Source: Panax quinquefolius | Taxonomy: Eukaryota; Streptophyta; Magnoliopsida; Apiales; Araliaceae | Reading direction: 5' to 3' | DNA length: 64,000 nucleotides | Assembly: GCA_020205615.1 (NCBI GenBank) | Contig: CM035170.1 | Coordinates: 8,302,311-8,366,310 of the forward strand | Shown here: piece by piece, positions 12,681-25,287 of the stretch | How positions within the stretch are numbered: position 1 is the stretch's first letter | Layout: the number at the start of each line of letters is the position of its first letter | Translations under genes and position numbers: made by a program | The notes under the pieces: model-generated | Databases searched by the model: none | Told to the model about the DNA's origin: nothing | The model's input: the letters and a program-made list of their open reading frames with translations, nothing else

Positions 12681-13014
12681 GCCCATTTTTTGTAGTGAAC
12701 GAGGAGTTGGTGGCAGAGGTTAAAGCTAAAGGATGATTTGAGAGAGGAATCCGCCAAACGAGCTGTGACAACCCGAGAATTTAGAAAATTATTAAAATTT
12801 TTATTAATTTATTTAGGGTTCAATATTAGAACCTAGACATAAAATAAGTGTATGCTTTTGATATTTTTAAGAATGAATTTTGAGGATTTCAAAATTCTGT
12901 GAAGGATTTAGGTGAATTATTCAGGATTAAGGGAATAAGTGAATAAGTTCTGTGTATATGTGTACAGTACGTGGTTAAGGGTCAAGGGTTGACCAGATAA
13001 ACGATATTTGTAAC

Positions 13015-13715
13015 AAACCCTAAGTATATATTAAGAACGTCAACGTTCGATTAGAAAACCCTAGCAATTAACAAGAAACCCTAAAACCGGTTCTGAAAAC
13101 CCTAATTTCAGTTTTGGGAATCTAAAACCCTAATTCGAAAGTTGAAACCCTAATTTGGGAACTCAACGGTGAATTATATTGCTTAAGTGCTATTAATTAT
13201 AATAGTAATTAGGGTAAAGCTTAATTATTTAGCAAACCCTAATTTCAAATCTTTAAACCCTAATTTCGGGATAAGAAACCCTAATTTATAATTAAGGAAA
13301 ACCTGATTGATAGTTTAATAATTTAATGTTAATTAGGAAATATTAATCCTAATTTTAAAGTTATAAGTAATTAGAAAATCATAATCTAATTACGAAATCT
13401 AATTTCTAAATTAGAAAATTATTTTTCTATTAGAAACCCTAATTTTTGGGTTGTAAACCCTAATGGCCAATTTTGACCCTAATTGCTAAATTAGCAATTT
13501 TAATTAGGAAATACTAATCCTAATTAGCAAGATTTAAATTATGATTAAGAAATTTTAATATAATTAGAAAATTCTAATTATAATTTAGAAATATTAATTT
13601 TTAAAAACCGAAATTCGGAAATCTTAGAAATTAAATTGCAAAGTTAAGGGTTAAACCCTAAACCCTAAGAGTTCAAACCCTAACCCTAAACCCTAAACCC
13701 TAAGGGTTTGGTCAA
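13015..13715. repeat. Telomere-like AAACCCTA motifs in LTR C
   Basis: Many scattered AAACCCTAA units occur, clustering at about 13640-13710 as near-perfect plant telomere-type heptamers (complement TTTAGGG), mixed with TAATTT stretches. Confidence 0.85.
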
Positions 13716-15091
13716 ATGTCAAAAATGCCATTAAAATTAATTGCTAAATGACTAAAACGCCCTTTTGTGCATTATTTAGTGTAACTTGTAGATCTAATCC
13801 TACTCTTGGTTGTTCACCAACCCTAGCACTAGCTTGAGACTTATTTGTCCAGCAATAAGTCATCTAAATCAGTCAACATACATTGCATAATACAATATAT
13901 AGATTAGAGAGAGAGAGAGAGAGAGAGAAAAAAAAAAGGTCACTTACCTTTTAATTTTCTACCAAGACCTTCTCTCTCTAGAAATTCGGGAGTTAGAGTG
14001 AGAAAGAGTGAGAAACCAAACCATGATCAAGCTTTAGCTTTCCATAAACAGAATCAAAAGGCAGAAATTCAAGATCAAACATGAATGAGGTATAAACCCT
14101 AATTTTTATAAATCATGTGATTTTATGTTAGTTGTTGTTTAGATTGGTGCTAGAAGGTGTCATTTGATGATCTGGGTTGCTATATAGTGAATCCATATCA
14201 TCGAAGTACACGAAATGGCAAAATTTTGAAATCTGCAAAAATAATGAAAAGTGGCCTGACAGTCGAATGTCAGGCCCCCTAGATCTTTATGTGTTTGATG
14301 TTTGGTGTATGTTGTGCTATAGATCTCTTCTTTGATGTTAGGGCTTTGATCTGAGATTTGAATCAACCTCAGATCATGTCTAGATCACAAGTTATGAGTG
14401 GTCAAAGTCAGTTGACCGACCACGAAAACTAGTTTTTGGGCAGCCCAGAATCCCATAACCTGTCTGACAAGATGTTCTAGCCTTCTGATCTTACCGTGGT
14501 TTAATGTTTTGACCAAGTTGTTGTTTTAATGTTGTAGACAGGTATGAGAACTGCATACTCGTTCATTTAGATCACCCGGATCTTGCTCAGAATCAAAGTA
14601 ATCAGTGGTCAAATAAGCGTTGACCAACTGACCAGATGAATTTCTGGAAAACCCAGAATTCATCAAGAACAACTCCTGACCACTAGTTTGACCGGACTTG
14701 ATATCTTAGATATGTTGTTGTTAGGATGATCTAATGTTATACACTTGTACACTAACATCAATACTACATGACTAAATCGATATAGCACCCTAAGGAAGCT
14801 GGGAACAGATAAATTAAAAGGAGCAAAGTAAGACCCTTCCACTGTTCTTCATTTCTAGAAAACCCAGAAATGAAGAACAGCTCTGACATATTTTTCTGTA
14901 GCTTAGATCTTGCTTCTAAGTAATGTTTTGGCCATGAACTCAGTTGCTACTTGTAGTATTACACTTATACTATAATCATAATACTTAACCCATCCCAGAA
15001 ACAGTATAACCATGAATCTAAGACTGGTCAAACATACCAACTCGGTGACTGACATATTTTCTGGGCAAGGCTCAAGAAGAGATGAAGAACA

Positions 15092-15119
15092 CCTATAGCG
15101 ACGGTTCTGTCGCTATAGG
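15092..15119. other. Perfect 11-bp inverted repeat (hairpin)
   Basis: CCTATAGCGAC and GTCGCTATAGG flank the six-base loop GGTTCT. There is no T-run typical of a terminator. It is unusually GC-rich for this AT-rich part of LTR C. Confidence 0.7.
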
Positions 15120-16057
15120 GTCCCTTTTTAATTAATTATTTTCCAAAAATTAATATTTTAATTAAATAAATAGAAAAAAATGATTTTTAATTATTAAAAA
15201 TACATAATAAATTATGAAAAATTATTTTAAAGTCTGAAAAATAGTTTTTAATTATTTAGAGTATATTTCAAAAATATTTAATATTTTTGGAATATAAATG
15301 GTATTTAATTTATTTAATTATAATATTAAATAAATTATTTAAAAATAATTTTAATACTTGAAAAATCATGAAAATGATATTATGGTATAAGAAAATATTT
15401 TAAGTTATTTTAATAACTTTTGATATTTTGTGATGAAATTCATTAATAAATTAATATTAATGGTAATTAGTTTATTTAATAAATATATTAAATAAATTGT
15501 GGAAAAATAAAATTAATAATTTAAAAATCATATAAAATGATTTAAGTGTAATAAAAATATTTTAAGTTATAAAATATAACTTTTGATATTTTGTCATGAA
15601 AATATTAATATTTTAATATTAATAGCAATTATTGGATAATAAATTTAATTGTTTAAAAATCATATAAATATGATTTTAAGGTATTAAAAATACTTTGATA
15701 TATTATAAATATATTATAATATTATGTTATGATTTTCATTAATATTTAGTAATAAATGAATATTAATGATAAAAGAATTATGTGGTATTTAATTTATTTA
15801 AATACAAAATTAATGATTGAAAATTCATGATAAATAGTAATAATTACTTAAAAATTATTGCGAGCTTATAAAAAATATTTCGACTGTTAATAAATTATCT
15901 TAGTTAATGGTTAAGTGTTAGGTAGAGTTTATTGAACTTAAACTCGTGAATTTTTCGACTAGACCGTCGGGACGTTAGAACTTTGTCGAATTCAACTCAG
16001 ACTGTAATAGTTTGACTTGATACCGAGTCTTATATGTGTTATAGACTGATAGGGTTA

Positions 16058-18489
16058 TGTGATGCCCCCAAAATAGGTATACAACACCCATTCTGAGTCG
16101 CCAAATTCATGGTACAGAAAGAAAACTACAACTTCAATAATACAATTATCGTGCAAAATACGACAACACATACTGTGAGTTTAAATACAAATATTGTCTT
16201 CTAGATAATATCAACACTCAAATAAGTCCTCATTACAATTATTCAAACACTATTTTACAGAAATAGTGAGAACTGCTAAAACATCTTTCTAGAACCATCA
16301 CTCCATACCCCGACTAGATCCTGCTATGTTCTCACCTCCTGAGAAGAAAAATGGAACAAAAAGGAAAAGGGTGAGCTCAACTAGCCCAGTAAAGAATATT
16401 ATGACTAAGATAATATACAACAAATTATCATTAGTCTTCAACAAGGAAAAATCTGATAAAATATAATAGACAACAAGTTTTAGATCAACAACTGCAACGG
16501 AAACAACAATCCATTAGAAGAGTCAAGTAGAGAATGAGTTCTACTATCTTCTAAGATTTAAAAGTCCATCACCAATATTTTATCCCTGTAACAACAATCA
16601 ATATACATCTTTAATCAAATATTCATCTTTGCACTATAGACCAAAGATATTCATTTATATCACCAGTTGGTCATGTTCATCTCAACACCTGTTCATCTTT
16701 GCACTACGGGCCAAAGATATTCATTAGGTAATCATTCATCTTTGCACTACAGGCCAAATATATTTAGTTATATCATCATTTAGGACTAAGAATGATGAAA
16801 AATATTTTAAAGGAACGAATCCAGTGAAACAAAATAACAAATTTTAGAGATTTGTATTACAGTTTATCCAAGATCAATAATACTCCATAATAACCAATTT
16901 TGAAGCAAAATTCAAGAATAAAGATCAAAACGTGGATACAATCAAAGATTGTAACCATAATAGACATCTTGGACAAAAAGAAGAAAATTTCATTTTTCTA
17001 AGAATAATAGTGTCGATTCGTGAATGAATAGTCCGATATGCGGAATAGTAACCCCACACAAAAGTTCCAAATTTGATAAAAGTTCAAATCCAATATTTCT
17101 AAGATAATGATATTGAAGAAAATAATATCATTTAAGAAGAAAACAACATCCCTTACCTCAAAATAACGGTACTTTTGATTGGAATATCGGATAGAAAGCC
17201 GAAGGAAACTTGTACCGAACATCAACTCTCAAAGTATATAAATACTCACAAAAATATGCTCGATAATCTAGAGAGAAAGAAAACTTGTTTCTGGTGTGAT
17301 TTTCAATTCTAACCTAAGCGTCTATTTATAGGAAAATGCTAGAACACCATAGGAGACTAAAATAATAAAAATTATATTTCTTTTCAATCATCTACGCCAC
17401 CCACCATTTTGAGTCAAGCATGCCTTCTTAGACAAAAATCAGTAGCCCATGTGTTTATAACACAAGTGGGTCCTACCCATAATTTAATAAAAATAATTTT
17501 ATTTTCTGAAACTTCAGTAATTCATAGAAAATAGCTCGTTTATCAGAAAAATACAAATTTTATGTCCATTCCACACGAAATCGAATTATCTACAACTTTG
17601 TAGCTTTGAGTTTTTCCAAATTCCAAACATAAAATATCCAAAATCCATAAACGGATGATTTTTAATACCTCCACACCGACAAAATACTGATAAAACACCT
17701 CAGCATTAATTCCTTCATTTTTATCCACATAAAAATAAATATATCTATCATTTATATCCACATCAAATAAATATTTCGTTATCATATAAATTAATAATTA
17801 ATTATTCACAAATAATATTACAGAATCACAATTATGACAACCAGGCCGTTCTCAGGAAAGAGGGGGCTTTCCGATAAGGATTTCTCCTTACTGGTCCGCA
17901 ATTAGGTGACCAAACCTCTCCTTGACAGAACTTTCTAGACATTGCCAATAATGTTATCTCATAATATTATTCAAATAATATGAATTATTGATCCGATAAT
18001 GGGAAATACTGTGCAGTGACAATTATTGAAACAACAATAATATAAACTATCAACGCTGCAATTATTGAACCAATAAAATAAAATATTAAACAGTAATTAC
18101 TGTAACAATTATTGAGTAGTGCCTTCTTACGTAAGAATCAATAATTCAAAAAAATACTATATAAAACCGTGTGCTACTGTGCAACCACGCGTATTACTAC
18201 GCCGTTATTTATAAAAACTCAAATTTATTATTTTTTTCATCCGACAGTTATTCTGTTATGGGGCCCACAAATGGCCGCGCCGTCGTACGAATATTCCCCG
18301 ACAACAAGAATATTCCACGATCAAACGAATATTCCCCGAATAAAATGAATATTTTATAACCACTTGCTTATTTTGCAAAATTTGCACATTTCACCCATAA
18401 CCAAAACATTATATCAAATTAACACCTTATTATTCACAATAATAATTAGAGAAAATTTGATTTTATTTATAATAAGTTGGGGTCTTACA
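16058..18489 (-). mobile_element. Solo LTR D (TGTAAGACCCC family)
   Basis: On the plus strand it runs TGTGATGCCCCC...GGGGTCTTACA, with target duplication GGTTA at 16053-16057 and 18490-18494. No internal region is present. It carries the family's conserved GGGTGAGCTCAACTAGCC block near 16369, three to four degenerate CATCTTTGCACTA..CCAAAGATATTC repeats (16625-16760) and a TATA box on the minus strand. Confidence 0.9.
17322..17331 (-). promoter_or_regulatory. TATA box of LTR D
   Basis: CTATAAATAG on the minus strand, at the position shared by the LTR family. Confidence 0.55.
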
Positions 18490-18510
18490 GGTTATGTGTT
18501 TAGTTTATTC

Positions 18511-18547
<37 letters not shown>

Positions 18548-19270
18548 ATTATATTGTGATGATATTATTCTAATATTGGAGATCTATATTTCTAATATTA
18601 TGTCTTCGGATAAAGCGTTATAAATTGCGTAGCAGTAATCAATGGAACATGCAAGTTTTTACTTAATTCTAGTAAGAGTTGTTTCATTCGGATATGCTTA
18701 TGGTTAATCATTGCTGATTGCCATGTAGAAATTGTACTCTGTACATATTGCATGTATATGTCAGGTATGAAAGGCTGATCACCTTCATTACCATTCGGTT
18801 CAGATATATTTGTTCATGTTCAATACTTGTTCAGTCAAAAGTTTGTTCCTACTAGTTCACAATTATATTGTTGAATTATAGCCAACTTATTATTCAGATT
18901 CTTTCAATCATGATATATTGTTAAATTGTTGAACTTAAACTTGCTGAGCAATTCTTATGCTCACCTTTGATATATCATGATAAACATTTGCAGATTAAGA
19001 TGAATGCGTCAGATACAAGGAAATGTCAAGACAGTTCCAGCTTTAGTATACGTGTGTAGCTAAATTTGTAATAAGTATTATATAATAATGTTATGTGTTA
19101 AATAAGTTATGATTTGTGTATTAATTTAAGGTTACTCGACCTTGGGAAAAAGCATGTAAGTTTAATGTATAAACAATTTATGTTTATATCTTCCGCAAAT
19201 ATAGTAATAGTTATAGAATGATCGAACCGGATCTGTGGTGATTCGGGACCTCAGATTCGGGGCCGTCACA

Positions 19271-19528
19271 CGAGCCAGAGCTGAAGATGCTTATGAGAAG
19301 GCTTCCCAGCGAGCAGATGTAGCCGAGGATGAGGTACAATCAAAGAAGGTAAAGATGGTGGAGATGGATTGTGCATTTAATACTGCGGTGAACAAGGCCC
19401 AGGATCGAGTTATGTACTATCCAATTCAGTTCGAGGACTTACTTTCGTACATGTTGGATCGTATAAAGATGTTTCGTATTATGGAAGAAGAGTGCAGAGA
19501 AGCTATTAGACGTCTTAATAGGCCGTGA
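19271..19528 (+). pseudogene. Coiled-coil ORF upstream of gag in element B (last part)
   Basis: This continues the frame interrupted at 4110 and 12763. Joining across the removed CGAGC duplication gives a smooth helical frame with EDAYEKASQRADVAEDEVQS, ending RRLNRP and a TGA at 19526. The linking piece 12701-12763 contains one extra base, which shifts the frame. Total coding length would be about 237 codons. The C-terminal part includes FEDLLSYMLDRIKMFRIMEE. It is Ala/Glu/Arg-rich, with no recognised domain. Gag starts about 290 bp downstream, so the ORF is separate from it. Confidence 0.6.
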
Positions 19529-19820
19529 TAGGAACAATATGAATTATGTGAATATCTATGTTAGTTAAAAATATAAATTTTGATGTGTTTATTAACAAAA
19601 GAATATTATGATGATTTAATCCTGAAGATTCTTTATCTCGAGATAGATGATATAAATAGCAGTGATGCTATCGTATGATGTTAAAACTTTCGATTTGAAT
19701 AAAATATCAGAGTTTATTTGAGATAATGTGTTAAGCGATTATGTTTAAATGTTTTAGTTAAACCTTAAATATTTAAGGGAATGAATAAAGACCTAATAAG
19801 CGTATATTCTTAATAGAAAT
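19529..19820 (+). other. Spacer between the upstream ORF and gag of element B
   Basis: 292 bp, AT-rich, with no reading frame. It could hold the gag leader. Confidence 0.5.
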
Positions 19821-20837
19821 ATGCCACCGAGAAGAAGACCAAACCGTCAACCGGCCAAAGAAGGGTCGACGAACAACAACAACAACACCAATGCTGACCC
19901 CGTTCAATAGTTGGTGAATTTACTGGCTGGAGCAATTAACAATCAACCTCAAGCTCCACCAAATACAACATTCAAGGACTTTAAGGAGGTGGGACCACCA
20001 AAGTTTAAAGGTTCCATGAACCCGATAGAATCTCAAACTTGGATTATGGAGATGGAAAAAGTTTTTGACATCGCTAGAGTCAGAGAAAACCAGAAAACCG
20101 CCTACGCAATGTTCATGCTGAAATTAGAAGCCAATTATTGTTGGCAAACAAGTAAGGTCCGTGGAGGAGAAGGTGTGATCACCTGGGAGAGGTTCAAGGA
20201 TATTTTCTTCGAGATGTATTTCCCGACAAGCTCACAGAACCAAATAGAGGTACAATTTCTGGAATTGAAGCAAGGCAATATGTCCGTACCAGATTATGTA
20301 GAAAAATTCAATGAGTTGGCTAGGTTCGCCCCGTATCAAGTACACACAGATGAGAGGAAAAAAAGAAGGTTTGAACAAGGACTGAAGCCCTATTTATATA
20401 ACAAAGTGTCAATGTTTCAGCTGAACACTTTTACTGGAGTACTAGAAAAGGCCATCCTCGCTGAAGGTGGGAGCGATGCGGTGACCAAGTACAATCAAGA
20501 TCAGAAGAAGAATAAGAGTGAAAATGAGGGAAATAACAAGGCCAGTGGCAGCAACACGGGAGGAAGTATCAATCAGAAAAGGAGGTGGACTGACAACTCG
20601 TCAATTGGAATTCAACAAGGAGGTCAGAAGAAGAGGATTAAAGCATGTCTGACCTGCGGGAAAGCTCACCTAGGGGTCTATATGAAAGGGAAAAGAGTTT
20701 GCTACAATTATAGTCAGGAAGGCCACATATCACTTAACTGCCCTAAACCAAAGAAGGGCGCCTGCTTCACATGTGGGTCAAAGGACCACTTGGCTAGAAA
20801 TTGTCCTAAAAAAGGATCTGGAGGGGCAGGAATATGA
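19821..20837 (+). pseudogene. Element B gag (nucleocapsid with zinc knuckles)
   Basis: ATG 19821 starts MPPRRRPNRQPAKEGS, an Asn-rich leader follows, then TAG at 19908. The frame stays open from 19911 to TGA 20835. The retrotransposon gag domain (FKDFKEVGPPKFKG, then WERFKDIFFEMYFP and VPDYVEKFNELARFAPY) packages the element RNA. The C-terminus has a basic linker and zinc knuckles. One is intact, CFTCGSKDHLARNC (C-X2-C-X4-H-X4-C). The preceding one has its second Cys replaced by Tyr (CYNYSQEGHISLNC). One stop and this substitution indicate a decayed but well-preserved gag. Confidence 0.88.
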
Positions 20838-20919
20838 GGGGACATGGGAAACAATGGTAGCAGTGCTCTAACCATCACGGGACCAACCGCAACCAACTGA
20901 CCAACCGTTAGGACATTCA

Positions 20920-21400
20920 ACATGACAGTGCAGGATGCTGTGCAGTCTCGCGATGTGGTGTCAGGTATCATTCCGATCAATAAATTTAATGCTTATGTAT
21001 TATTTGATTCGGGTTCTACTTGTTCATTTATATCCATCACTTTGCTAAGAACTTAAAATTGCCTAAGGACGAGTTAGAATACCCCATGAACATAGAGATT
21101 GCGAATAGAGAAGTGATCCCTGTTAAGTATGTACACAAGAACTATAGGGTGGATATTAAGGGTAATATTATGAACGTAGATCTTATCCCTATCAAACTTG
21201 GGGAATTTGACGTTATCTTGGGAATGGATTGGCTATTCAATTACGGGGATGTAATTGATTGCCAGAAGAAATGTATTAACCTTATGAATCCGTCAAAGAT
21301 TGTGTTTTATAGCAGCATATCGCCTAGACAAGCGGGTTGTCTAACGATGATGCAGGCCAAGAAGTTGTTAAGACAAGGCTGTGTAGGATATTTAGCTTAC
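20920..21400 (+). pseudogene. Element B aspartic protease
   Basis: [13 protein letters not shown] near 21000 contains the DSG active site of the retroviral-type aspartic protease that cleaves the polyprotein. A one-base shift right after it moves the frame to that of the ORF at 21020-21793. [10 protein letters not shown] at about 21210 is the second conserved block (ILG.DWL). The frame shift breaks the protein. Confidence 0.85.
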
Positions 21401-22330
21401 ATAGTCAATAGTCGTAAAGAGAACCTGAAGATAGAAGAGATACAAGTAGTGAAGGACTTTACAGACGTATTTCCAGATGATCTTCCAAGACTTCCGCCAG
21501 ACAGAGAGGTTGAGTTTGTGATCGATTTAGCGCCAGGAACGGCTCCAATATCGAAGGCACAGTATCGGATGGCTCCGGTAAAGATAAAAGAATTAATGGT
21601 ACAACTGCAAGAGTTACTGGACAAGAAATACATTCAACCGAGCGTATCTCCGTGGGGAGCACCGGTGTTATTTGTAAAGAAGAAGGACGGGACGATGCGG
21701 CTCTACTTCGACTACAGAGAACTAAATAAGGTCACGATTAAGAATAAATATCCATTACCGAGGATTGATGACCTATTTGACAAATTGAAATGAGCGAAAT
21801 ACTTTTCAAAGATAGACTTGACGAGTGGTTATCATCAGTTGAAGGTGAGGCCAGATGATGTTCCGAAGACAACGTTTATGACTCAATATGGTCACTACGA
21901 ATTTCTGATGATGTCATTCGGTCTAACAAATGCTCCTGCAGCATTTATGGACCTGATGAACAGGGTATTTAAACTATTTTTGGATAAATTCGTGGTGGTA
22001 TTTATTGATGACATTTTGGTATACTCGACAACCAAGGAAGAACATGTAGAGCATTTGAAGGCAGCGTTGGAGGCGTTGAGAAGGGAGAAGTTGTATGTCA
22101 AGTTTTTGAAATGCAAATTTTGGATTGAGCGGGTATAATTTCTTGGACATGTGATTGATAAGGACAAAATTTTGGTAGATCCATCCAAAGTCGAAGCTGT
22201 GATAAACTAGGATCAGTCGAAAACACCGTCAGAAGTAAGAAGTTTTCTTGGATTGGCAGGATATTATAGAAGATTCGTTCAGGACTTTTCCATGATTACA
22301 ACCCCGCTGACGAATTTGACTAGGAAAATT
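21401..22330 (+). pseudogene. Element B reverse transcriptase
   Basis: Conserved blocks appear in order: [51 protein letters not shown], then after a TGA at 21791 [33 protein letters not shown] and FIDDILVYS (catalytic Asp pair at about 22006-22011). A further stop follows ERV near 22136 and another near 22208 before [14 protein letters not shown]. It copies element RNA to DNA in the family; here it is inactive. Confidence 0.9.
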
Positions 22331-22800
22331 GTGAAATTTGTTTAGACGGAGAAGTGTGATGAAAGCTTTCAAGAACTTAAGAAGAGGTTGAGTACAACAC
22401 CTTTGTTATCTCTTCTGGATGACACATGAAATTTTGTGGTTTATAGTGATGCGTCGCATAAAGGACTGAGTTGTGTGCTTATGCAAAATGGCAGGGTCAT
22501 TACGTATGCGTCACGACAATTGAAGGACTATGAGAAGGGGTATCTGACCCATGACTTGGAGCTGCGATGGTATTTGTTTTAAAAATCTAGAGACACTATC
22601 TCTATGGGGAGAAGTGTGAAATATATACAGACCACAAGAATCTGAAATATATTTTACACAGAAGGACTTGAATATGCGCTAGAGAAGGTGGCTGGAGTTA
22701 ATTAAGGACTATGATTGCGAAATTTTATACCATCTGGGGAAAACAAATGTGGTTACCGACACCTTAAGTAGAAAGGGTCAGGAGAAATCGATGATGTTGA
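22331..22800 (+). pseudogene. Element B RNase H
   Basis: [20 protein letters not shown] and [20 protein letters not shown] carry the first catalytic Asp and surrounding family blocks. Later blocks (YTDHKNLKY region at about 22630) are out of frame because of small deletions and stops. The domain removes RNA from RNA-DNA hybrids in active relatives. Confidence 0.85.
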
Positions 22801-23810
22801 CCACTCAAGATGAGCTAATTTCAGTGATGGAGAAGCTGGAATTGGAAGTGAAATATCCTATGGAGATTGACGAGAAGTTGTTCCAAATGCAATCTGGTAC
22901 AACATTGCTGGATAAAGTTAAAGAGGATCAACTTCAGGACGAAGAATGTGAAAAGGTGAAAAAGAAGATATCTAAAGGAATCAAACCGAGATTCAAAAAA
23001 GACAACGAGGGAATATTGAGATTTGAGGGCAGAGTTTGGGTACCGCCAGTGCAAGAGATTAAGGAAGACATTTTGAGCAAGGCTCATAGCTCACGATATC
23101 CGATTCACCCTGGTAGTACCAAAATGTACCAAGATCTTTGACAACATTTCTGGTGGCCAAATTTGAAACGAGATGTTGTAGAGTGTGCTGCCAAGTGTCT
23201 GACATGTTAGAAAGTGAAAGCAGAGCATCAGAGGCTGAGTGGGGTGCTACAACCTTTAGAGATCCCAGAATAGAAATGGAAACATATTAAGATGGATTTC
23301 GTGGTTGGCCTTCCGACAACTCAGAAAGACTATGACGCAGTATGGGTTATCGTTGATCGATTGACAAAATCCGCACACTTCCTTCCGATCAGAATCAAAT
23401 TCAACTTAGACTAGTTGGCAAGGTTATATGTGAAAGAGATTGTTTCGAGGCACAAAGTTTCAGTGTCAATTGTCTTAAATAGGGATCTGCGCTTTACATC
23501 GAACTTCTGGAAGCGACTACAGGAGTACATGGGGACGCAATTGAGAATGAGTACGACATATCACCCTCAGACAGACGGACAGAGCGAAAGAACGATTCAG
23601 ACATTAGAGGATATGATGAGATCGTGCATCATGGATTTTAAAGGAAATTGGGATGATCACTTACTGCCCGTTGAATTTGGTTACAACAACAGTAACCACG
23701 ATAGTATTGGCATGCCGCCTTACGAAGCGTTGTACGATAGAAAGTGTAAAACTCCACTTTACTGGGATAAAGTTAGCGAGAGACAATTACTAGTTCCATA
23801 ACTTGTACAG
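22801..23810 (+). pseudogene. Element B integrase (zinc-binding and catalytic core)
   Basis: A connection segment (22749-23141) is followed by the H-H-C-C region (HPGSTKMYQDL, then CLTC followed by a stop), KMDFVVGLPTTQKDYDAVWV with the first catalytic Asp, a region corresponding to SIVSDRD that now reads SIVLNRD (second catalytic Asp region altered), and TYHPQTDGQSERTIQTLED with the catalytic Glu. NNSNHDSIGMPPYEALYDRK follows. Several stops interrupt it (for example near 23207, 23271 and 23413). Confidence 0.88.
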
Positions 23811-24203
23811 TAAACGACGGAGATAGTCAAAGTAATCCAAAAAAGACTGATAGCAGCTCAAGATAGGTAGAAGAAATACGCCGATCCACACAGTAAGAAT
23901 GTTGAGTTTGAATTGGGTAGTTTGGTATTCTTGAAAGTCTCTCTTTGAAAGGGAAAGATCAGATTTGGTAAGAAGGAGAAATTGAGCCCGAGGTTCATTG
24001 GACCCTTCATGTTTCTGTCTTACGGCCCTACAAACCCGATTAAAAAATGTGATTGAATATAAACCCCTGCAATTTGAGAAAGATTTGTCCTATGAAGAAG
24101 TTCATGTTCAGATAGTAGACAGGAAAGAACAAGTACTCAGAAATAAAATAATACCTTCTGTTAAGGTAATTTGGAAGAACCACAACACCGAAGAAGCTAC
24201 GTG
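23811..24203 (+). pseudogene. Element B integrase C-terminus with chromodomain
   Basis: LSYEEVHVQIVDRKEQVLRN followed by KIIPSVKVIWKNHNTEEAT is the short chromodomain of Tekay/Del chromoviruses, thought to steer insertion to heterochromatin. The segment before it (GKIRFGKKEKLSPRFIGPF) is the usual integrase GPF/Y-like region. Frames are broken by stops, and the last aromatic residues are lost after EEAT. Confidence 0.88.
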
Positions 24204-24337
24204 AGCATATGATGAAAAATTACCCACATTTATTTGCTTAAATTATGTGTAAGCGATTCTGGGGACAAAATCTTTGTAAGGGGGGAATGTAACGGGATAA
24301 ATTGATTTAATCGTGATTTCTGGGGACAGAATCCTTT

Positions 24338-24351
24338 TAAGGGGGAAAAGA
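24338..24351 (+). other. Polypurine tract of element B
   Basis: AAGGGGGAAAAGA lies directly before the LTR start TGTGACA. A similar purine run at about 24277-24288 belongs to a partial duplication of the region around TTCTGGGGACA. Confidence 0.8.
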
Positions 24352-25026
24352 TGTGACAAACGAGATTTTTGTAATTTAATTTGAATATTTATTAAATTAA
24401 ATAAACATTTTTTGATGATTTAATTAATGGGTTACATAATTAATTGATAAGTTTATGGTAGATTAATTTATTATATATGTTACATTGATTAAATTAATGT
24501 GGAGAATTTTATTATTCAAAAGAATGTATTTAATTTAGCTTATTTGATTAAATGAATTATTTAATAAGCATAATGTTATTCTAATTAATTCAATAATTAA
24601 TTAGAGATTTAATGACTTGGCATAATTAATAAATGAGAATTTAATTATGTGACTATGTGAATTAATGAGACATTATTCTACTTTATTTTTTTAATTAAAA
24701 ATAGATATTTGATTAATTTCTTAATTGGGTGTGACATTATTAAGTTATATAATAAATAAGTTAATTAAAATAAATTAAAAAGAGATTATTAAGCTAGCCA
24801 AACAGGGCCTTAAGGGGAGTTGGTCAATTAACCCACAAAGGGATTAACTAATGATGAATGAGATTTATACCTGTGAATCGGATACTTTATGACTTAAATA
24901 GTTGTCTGATCTCGTAGATTTTATATAGTTTTATATGATTATAGTGTTATTGTGCTTAATCCACGTATTGTAGAGATTAAAGGTGTTTTCTAGCATTCAG
25001 GGGTAAAATGGTCATTTTCCATACAC
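24352..25026 (+). repeat. Element B 3' LTR, first part
   Basis: It starts TGTGACAAACGAG after the polypurine tract. It is AT-rich with no gene. It ends where element E begins. That boundary is approximate because no clean target duplication could be seen. Confidence 0.75.
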
Positions 25027-25280
25027 TGGCGCCGCAACGCCAATGCCCTCTGTTATTCTCGCGCTTCCATTCCGGTCCTTGCCGACGTCACCTTCAAATG
25101 CCGCAGTGGCTACCATTTCTCTTCTCGACTTGGACTTATTGTGCACGACCTCCTGCTCTTTGATTAATGGCATGGCTGTACTGTAGCACCACCCATAAAC
25201 TTATTGTCATGTGCAAGCCACCACCCTCCGGTGCCTGAGCAAAAAGGACTTGGTTTGACCTAGCTTGAAGTAGAAAGGCG

Positions 25281-25287
25281 TATATAA
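25281..25287 (+). promoter_or_regulatory. TATA box in 5' LTR of element E
   Basis: TATATAA follows GC-rich, gene-promoter-like DNA and lies about 1.1 kb before the LTR end. Confidence 0.4.

Larger units (their letters stand above)
12764..19270 (+). mobile_element. Solo LTR C (about 4.07 kb without its insert)
   Basis: It begins TGTGACAACCCGAG and ends GGGGCCGTCACA, flanked by the 5-bp duplication CGAGC at 12759-12763 and 19271-19275. After subtracting solo LTR D and one target copy, 4070 bp remain without internal region, primer site or gag/pol, so it is a solo LTR. It sits in the coiled-coil ORF of element B. It contains telomere-like repeats (13015-13715), an AT-rich low-complexity run (15120-15900) and a hairpin (15092-15119). 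Confidence 0.85.
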
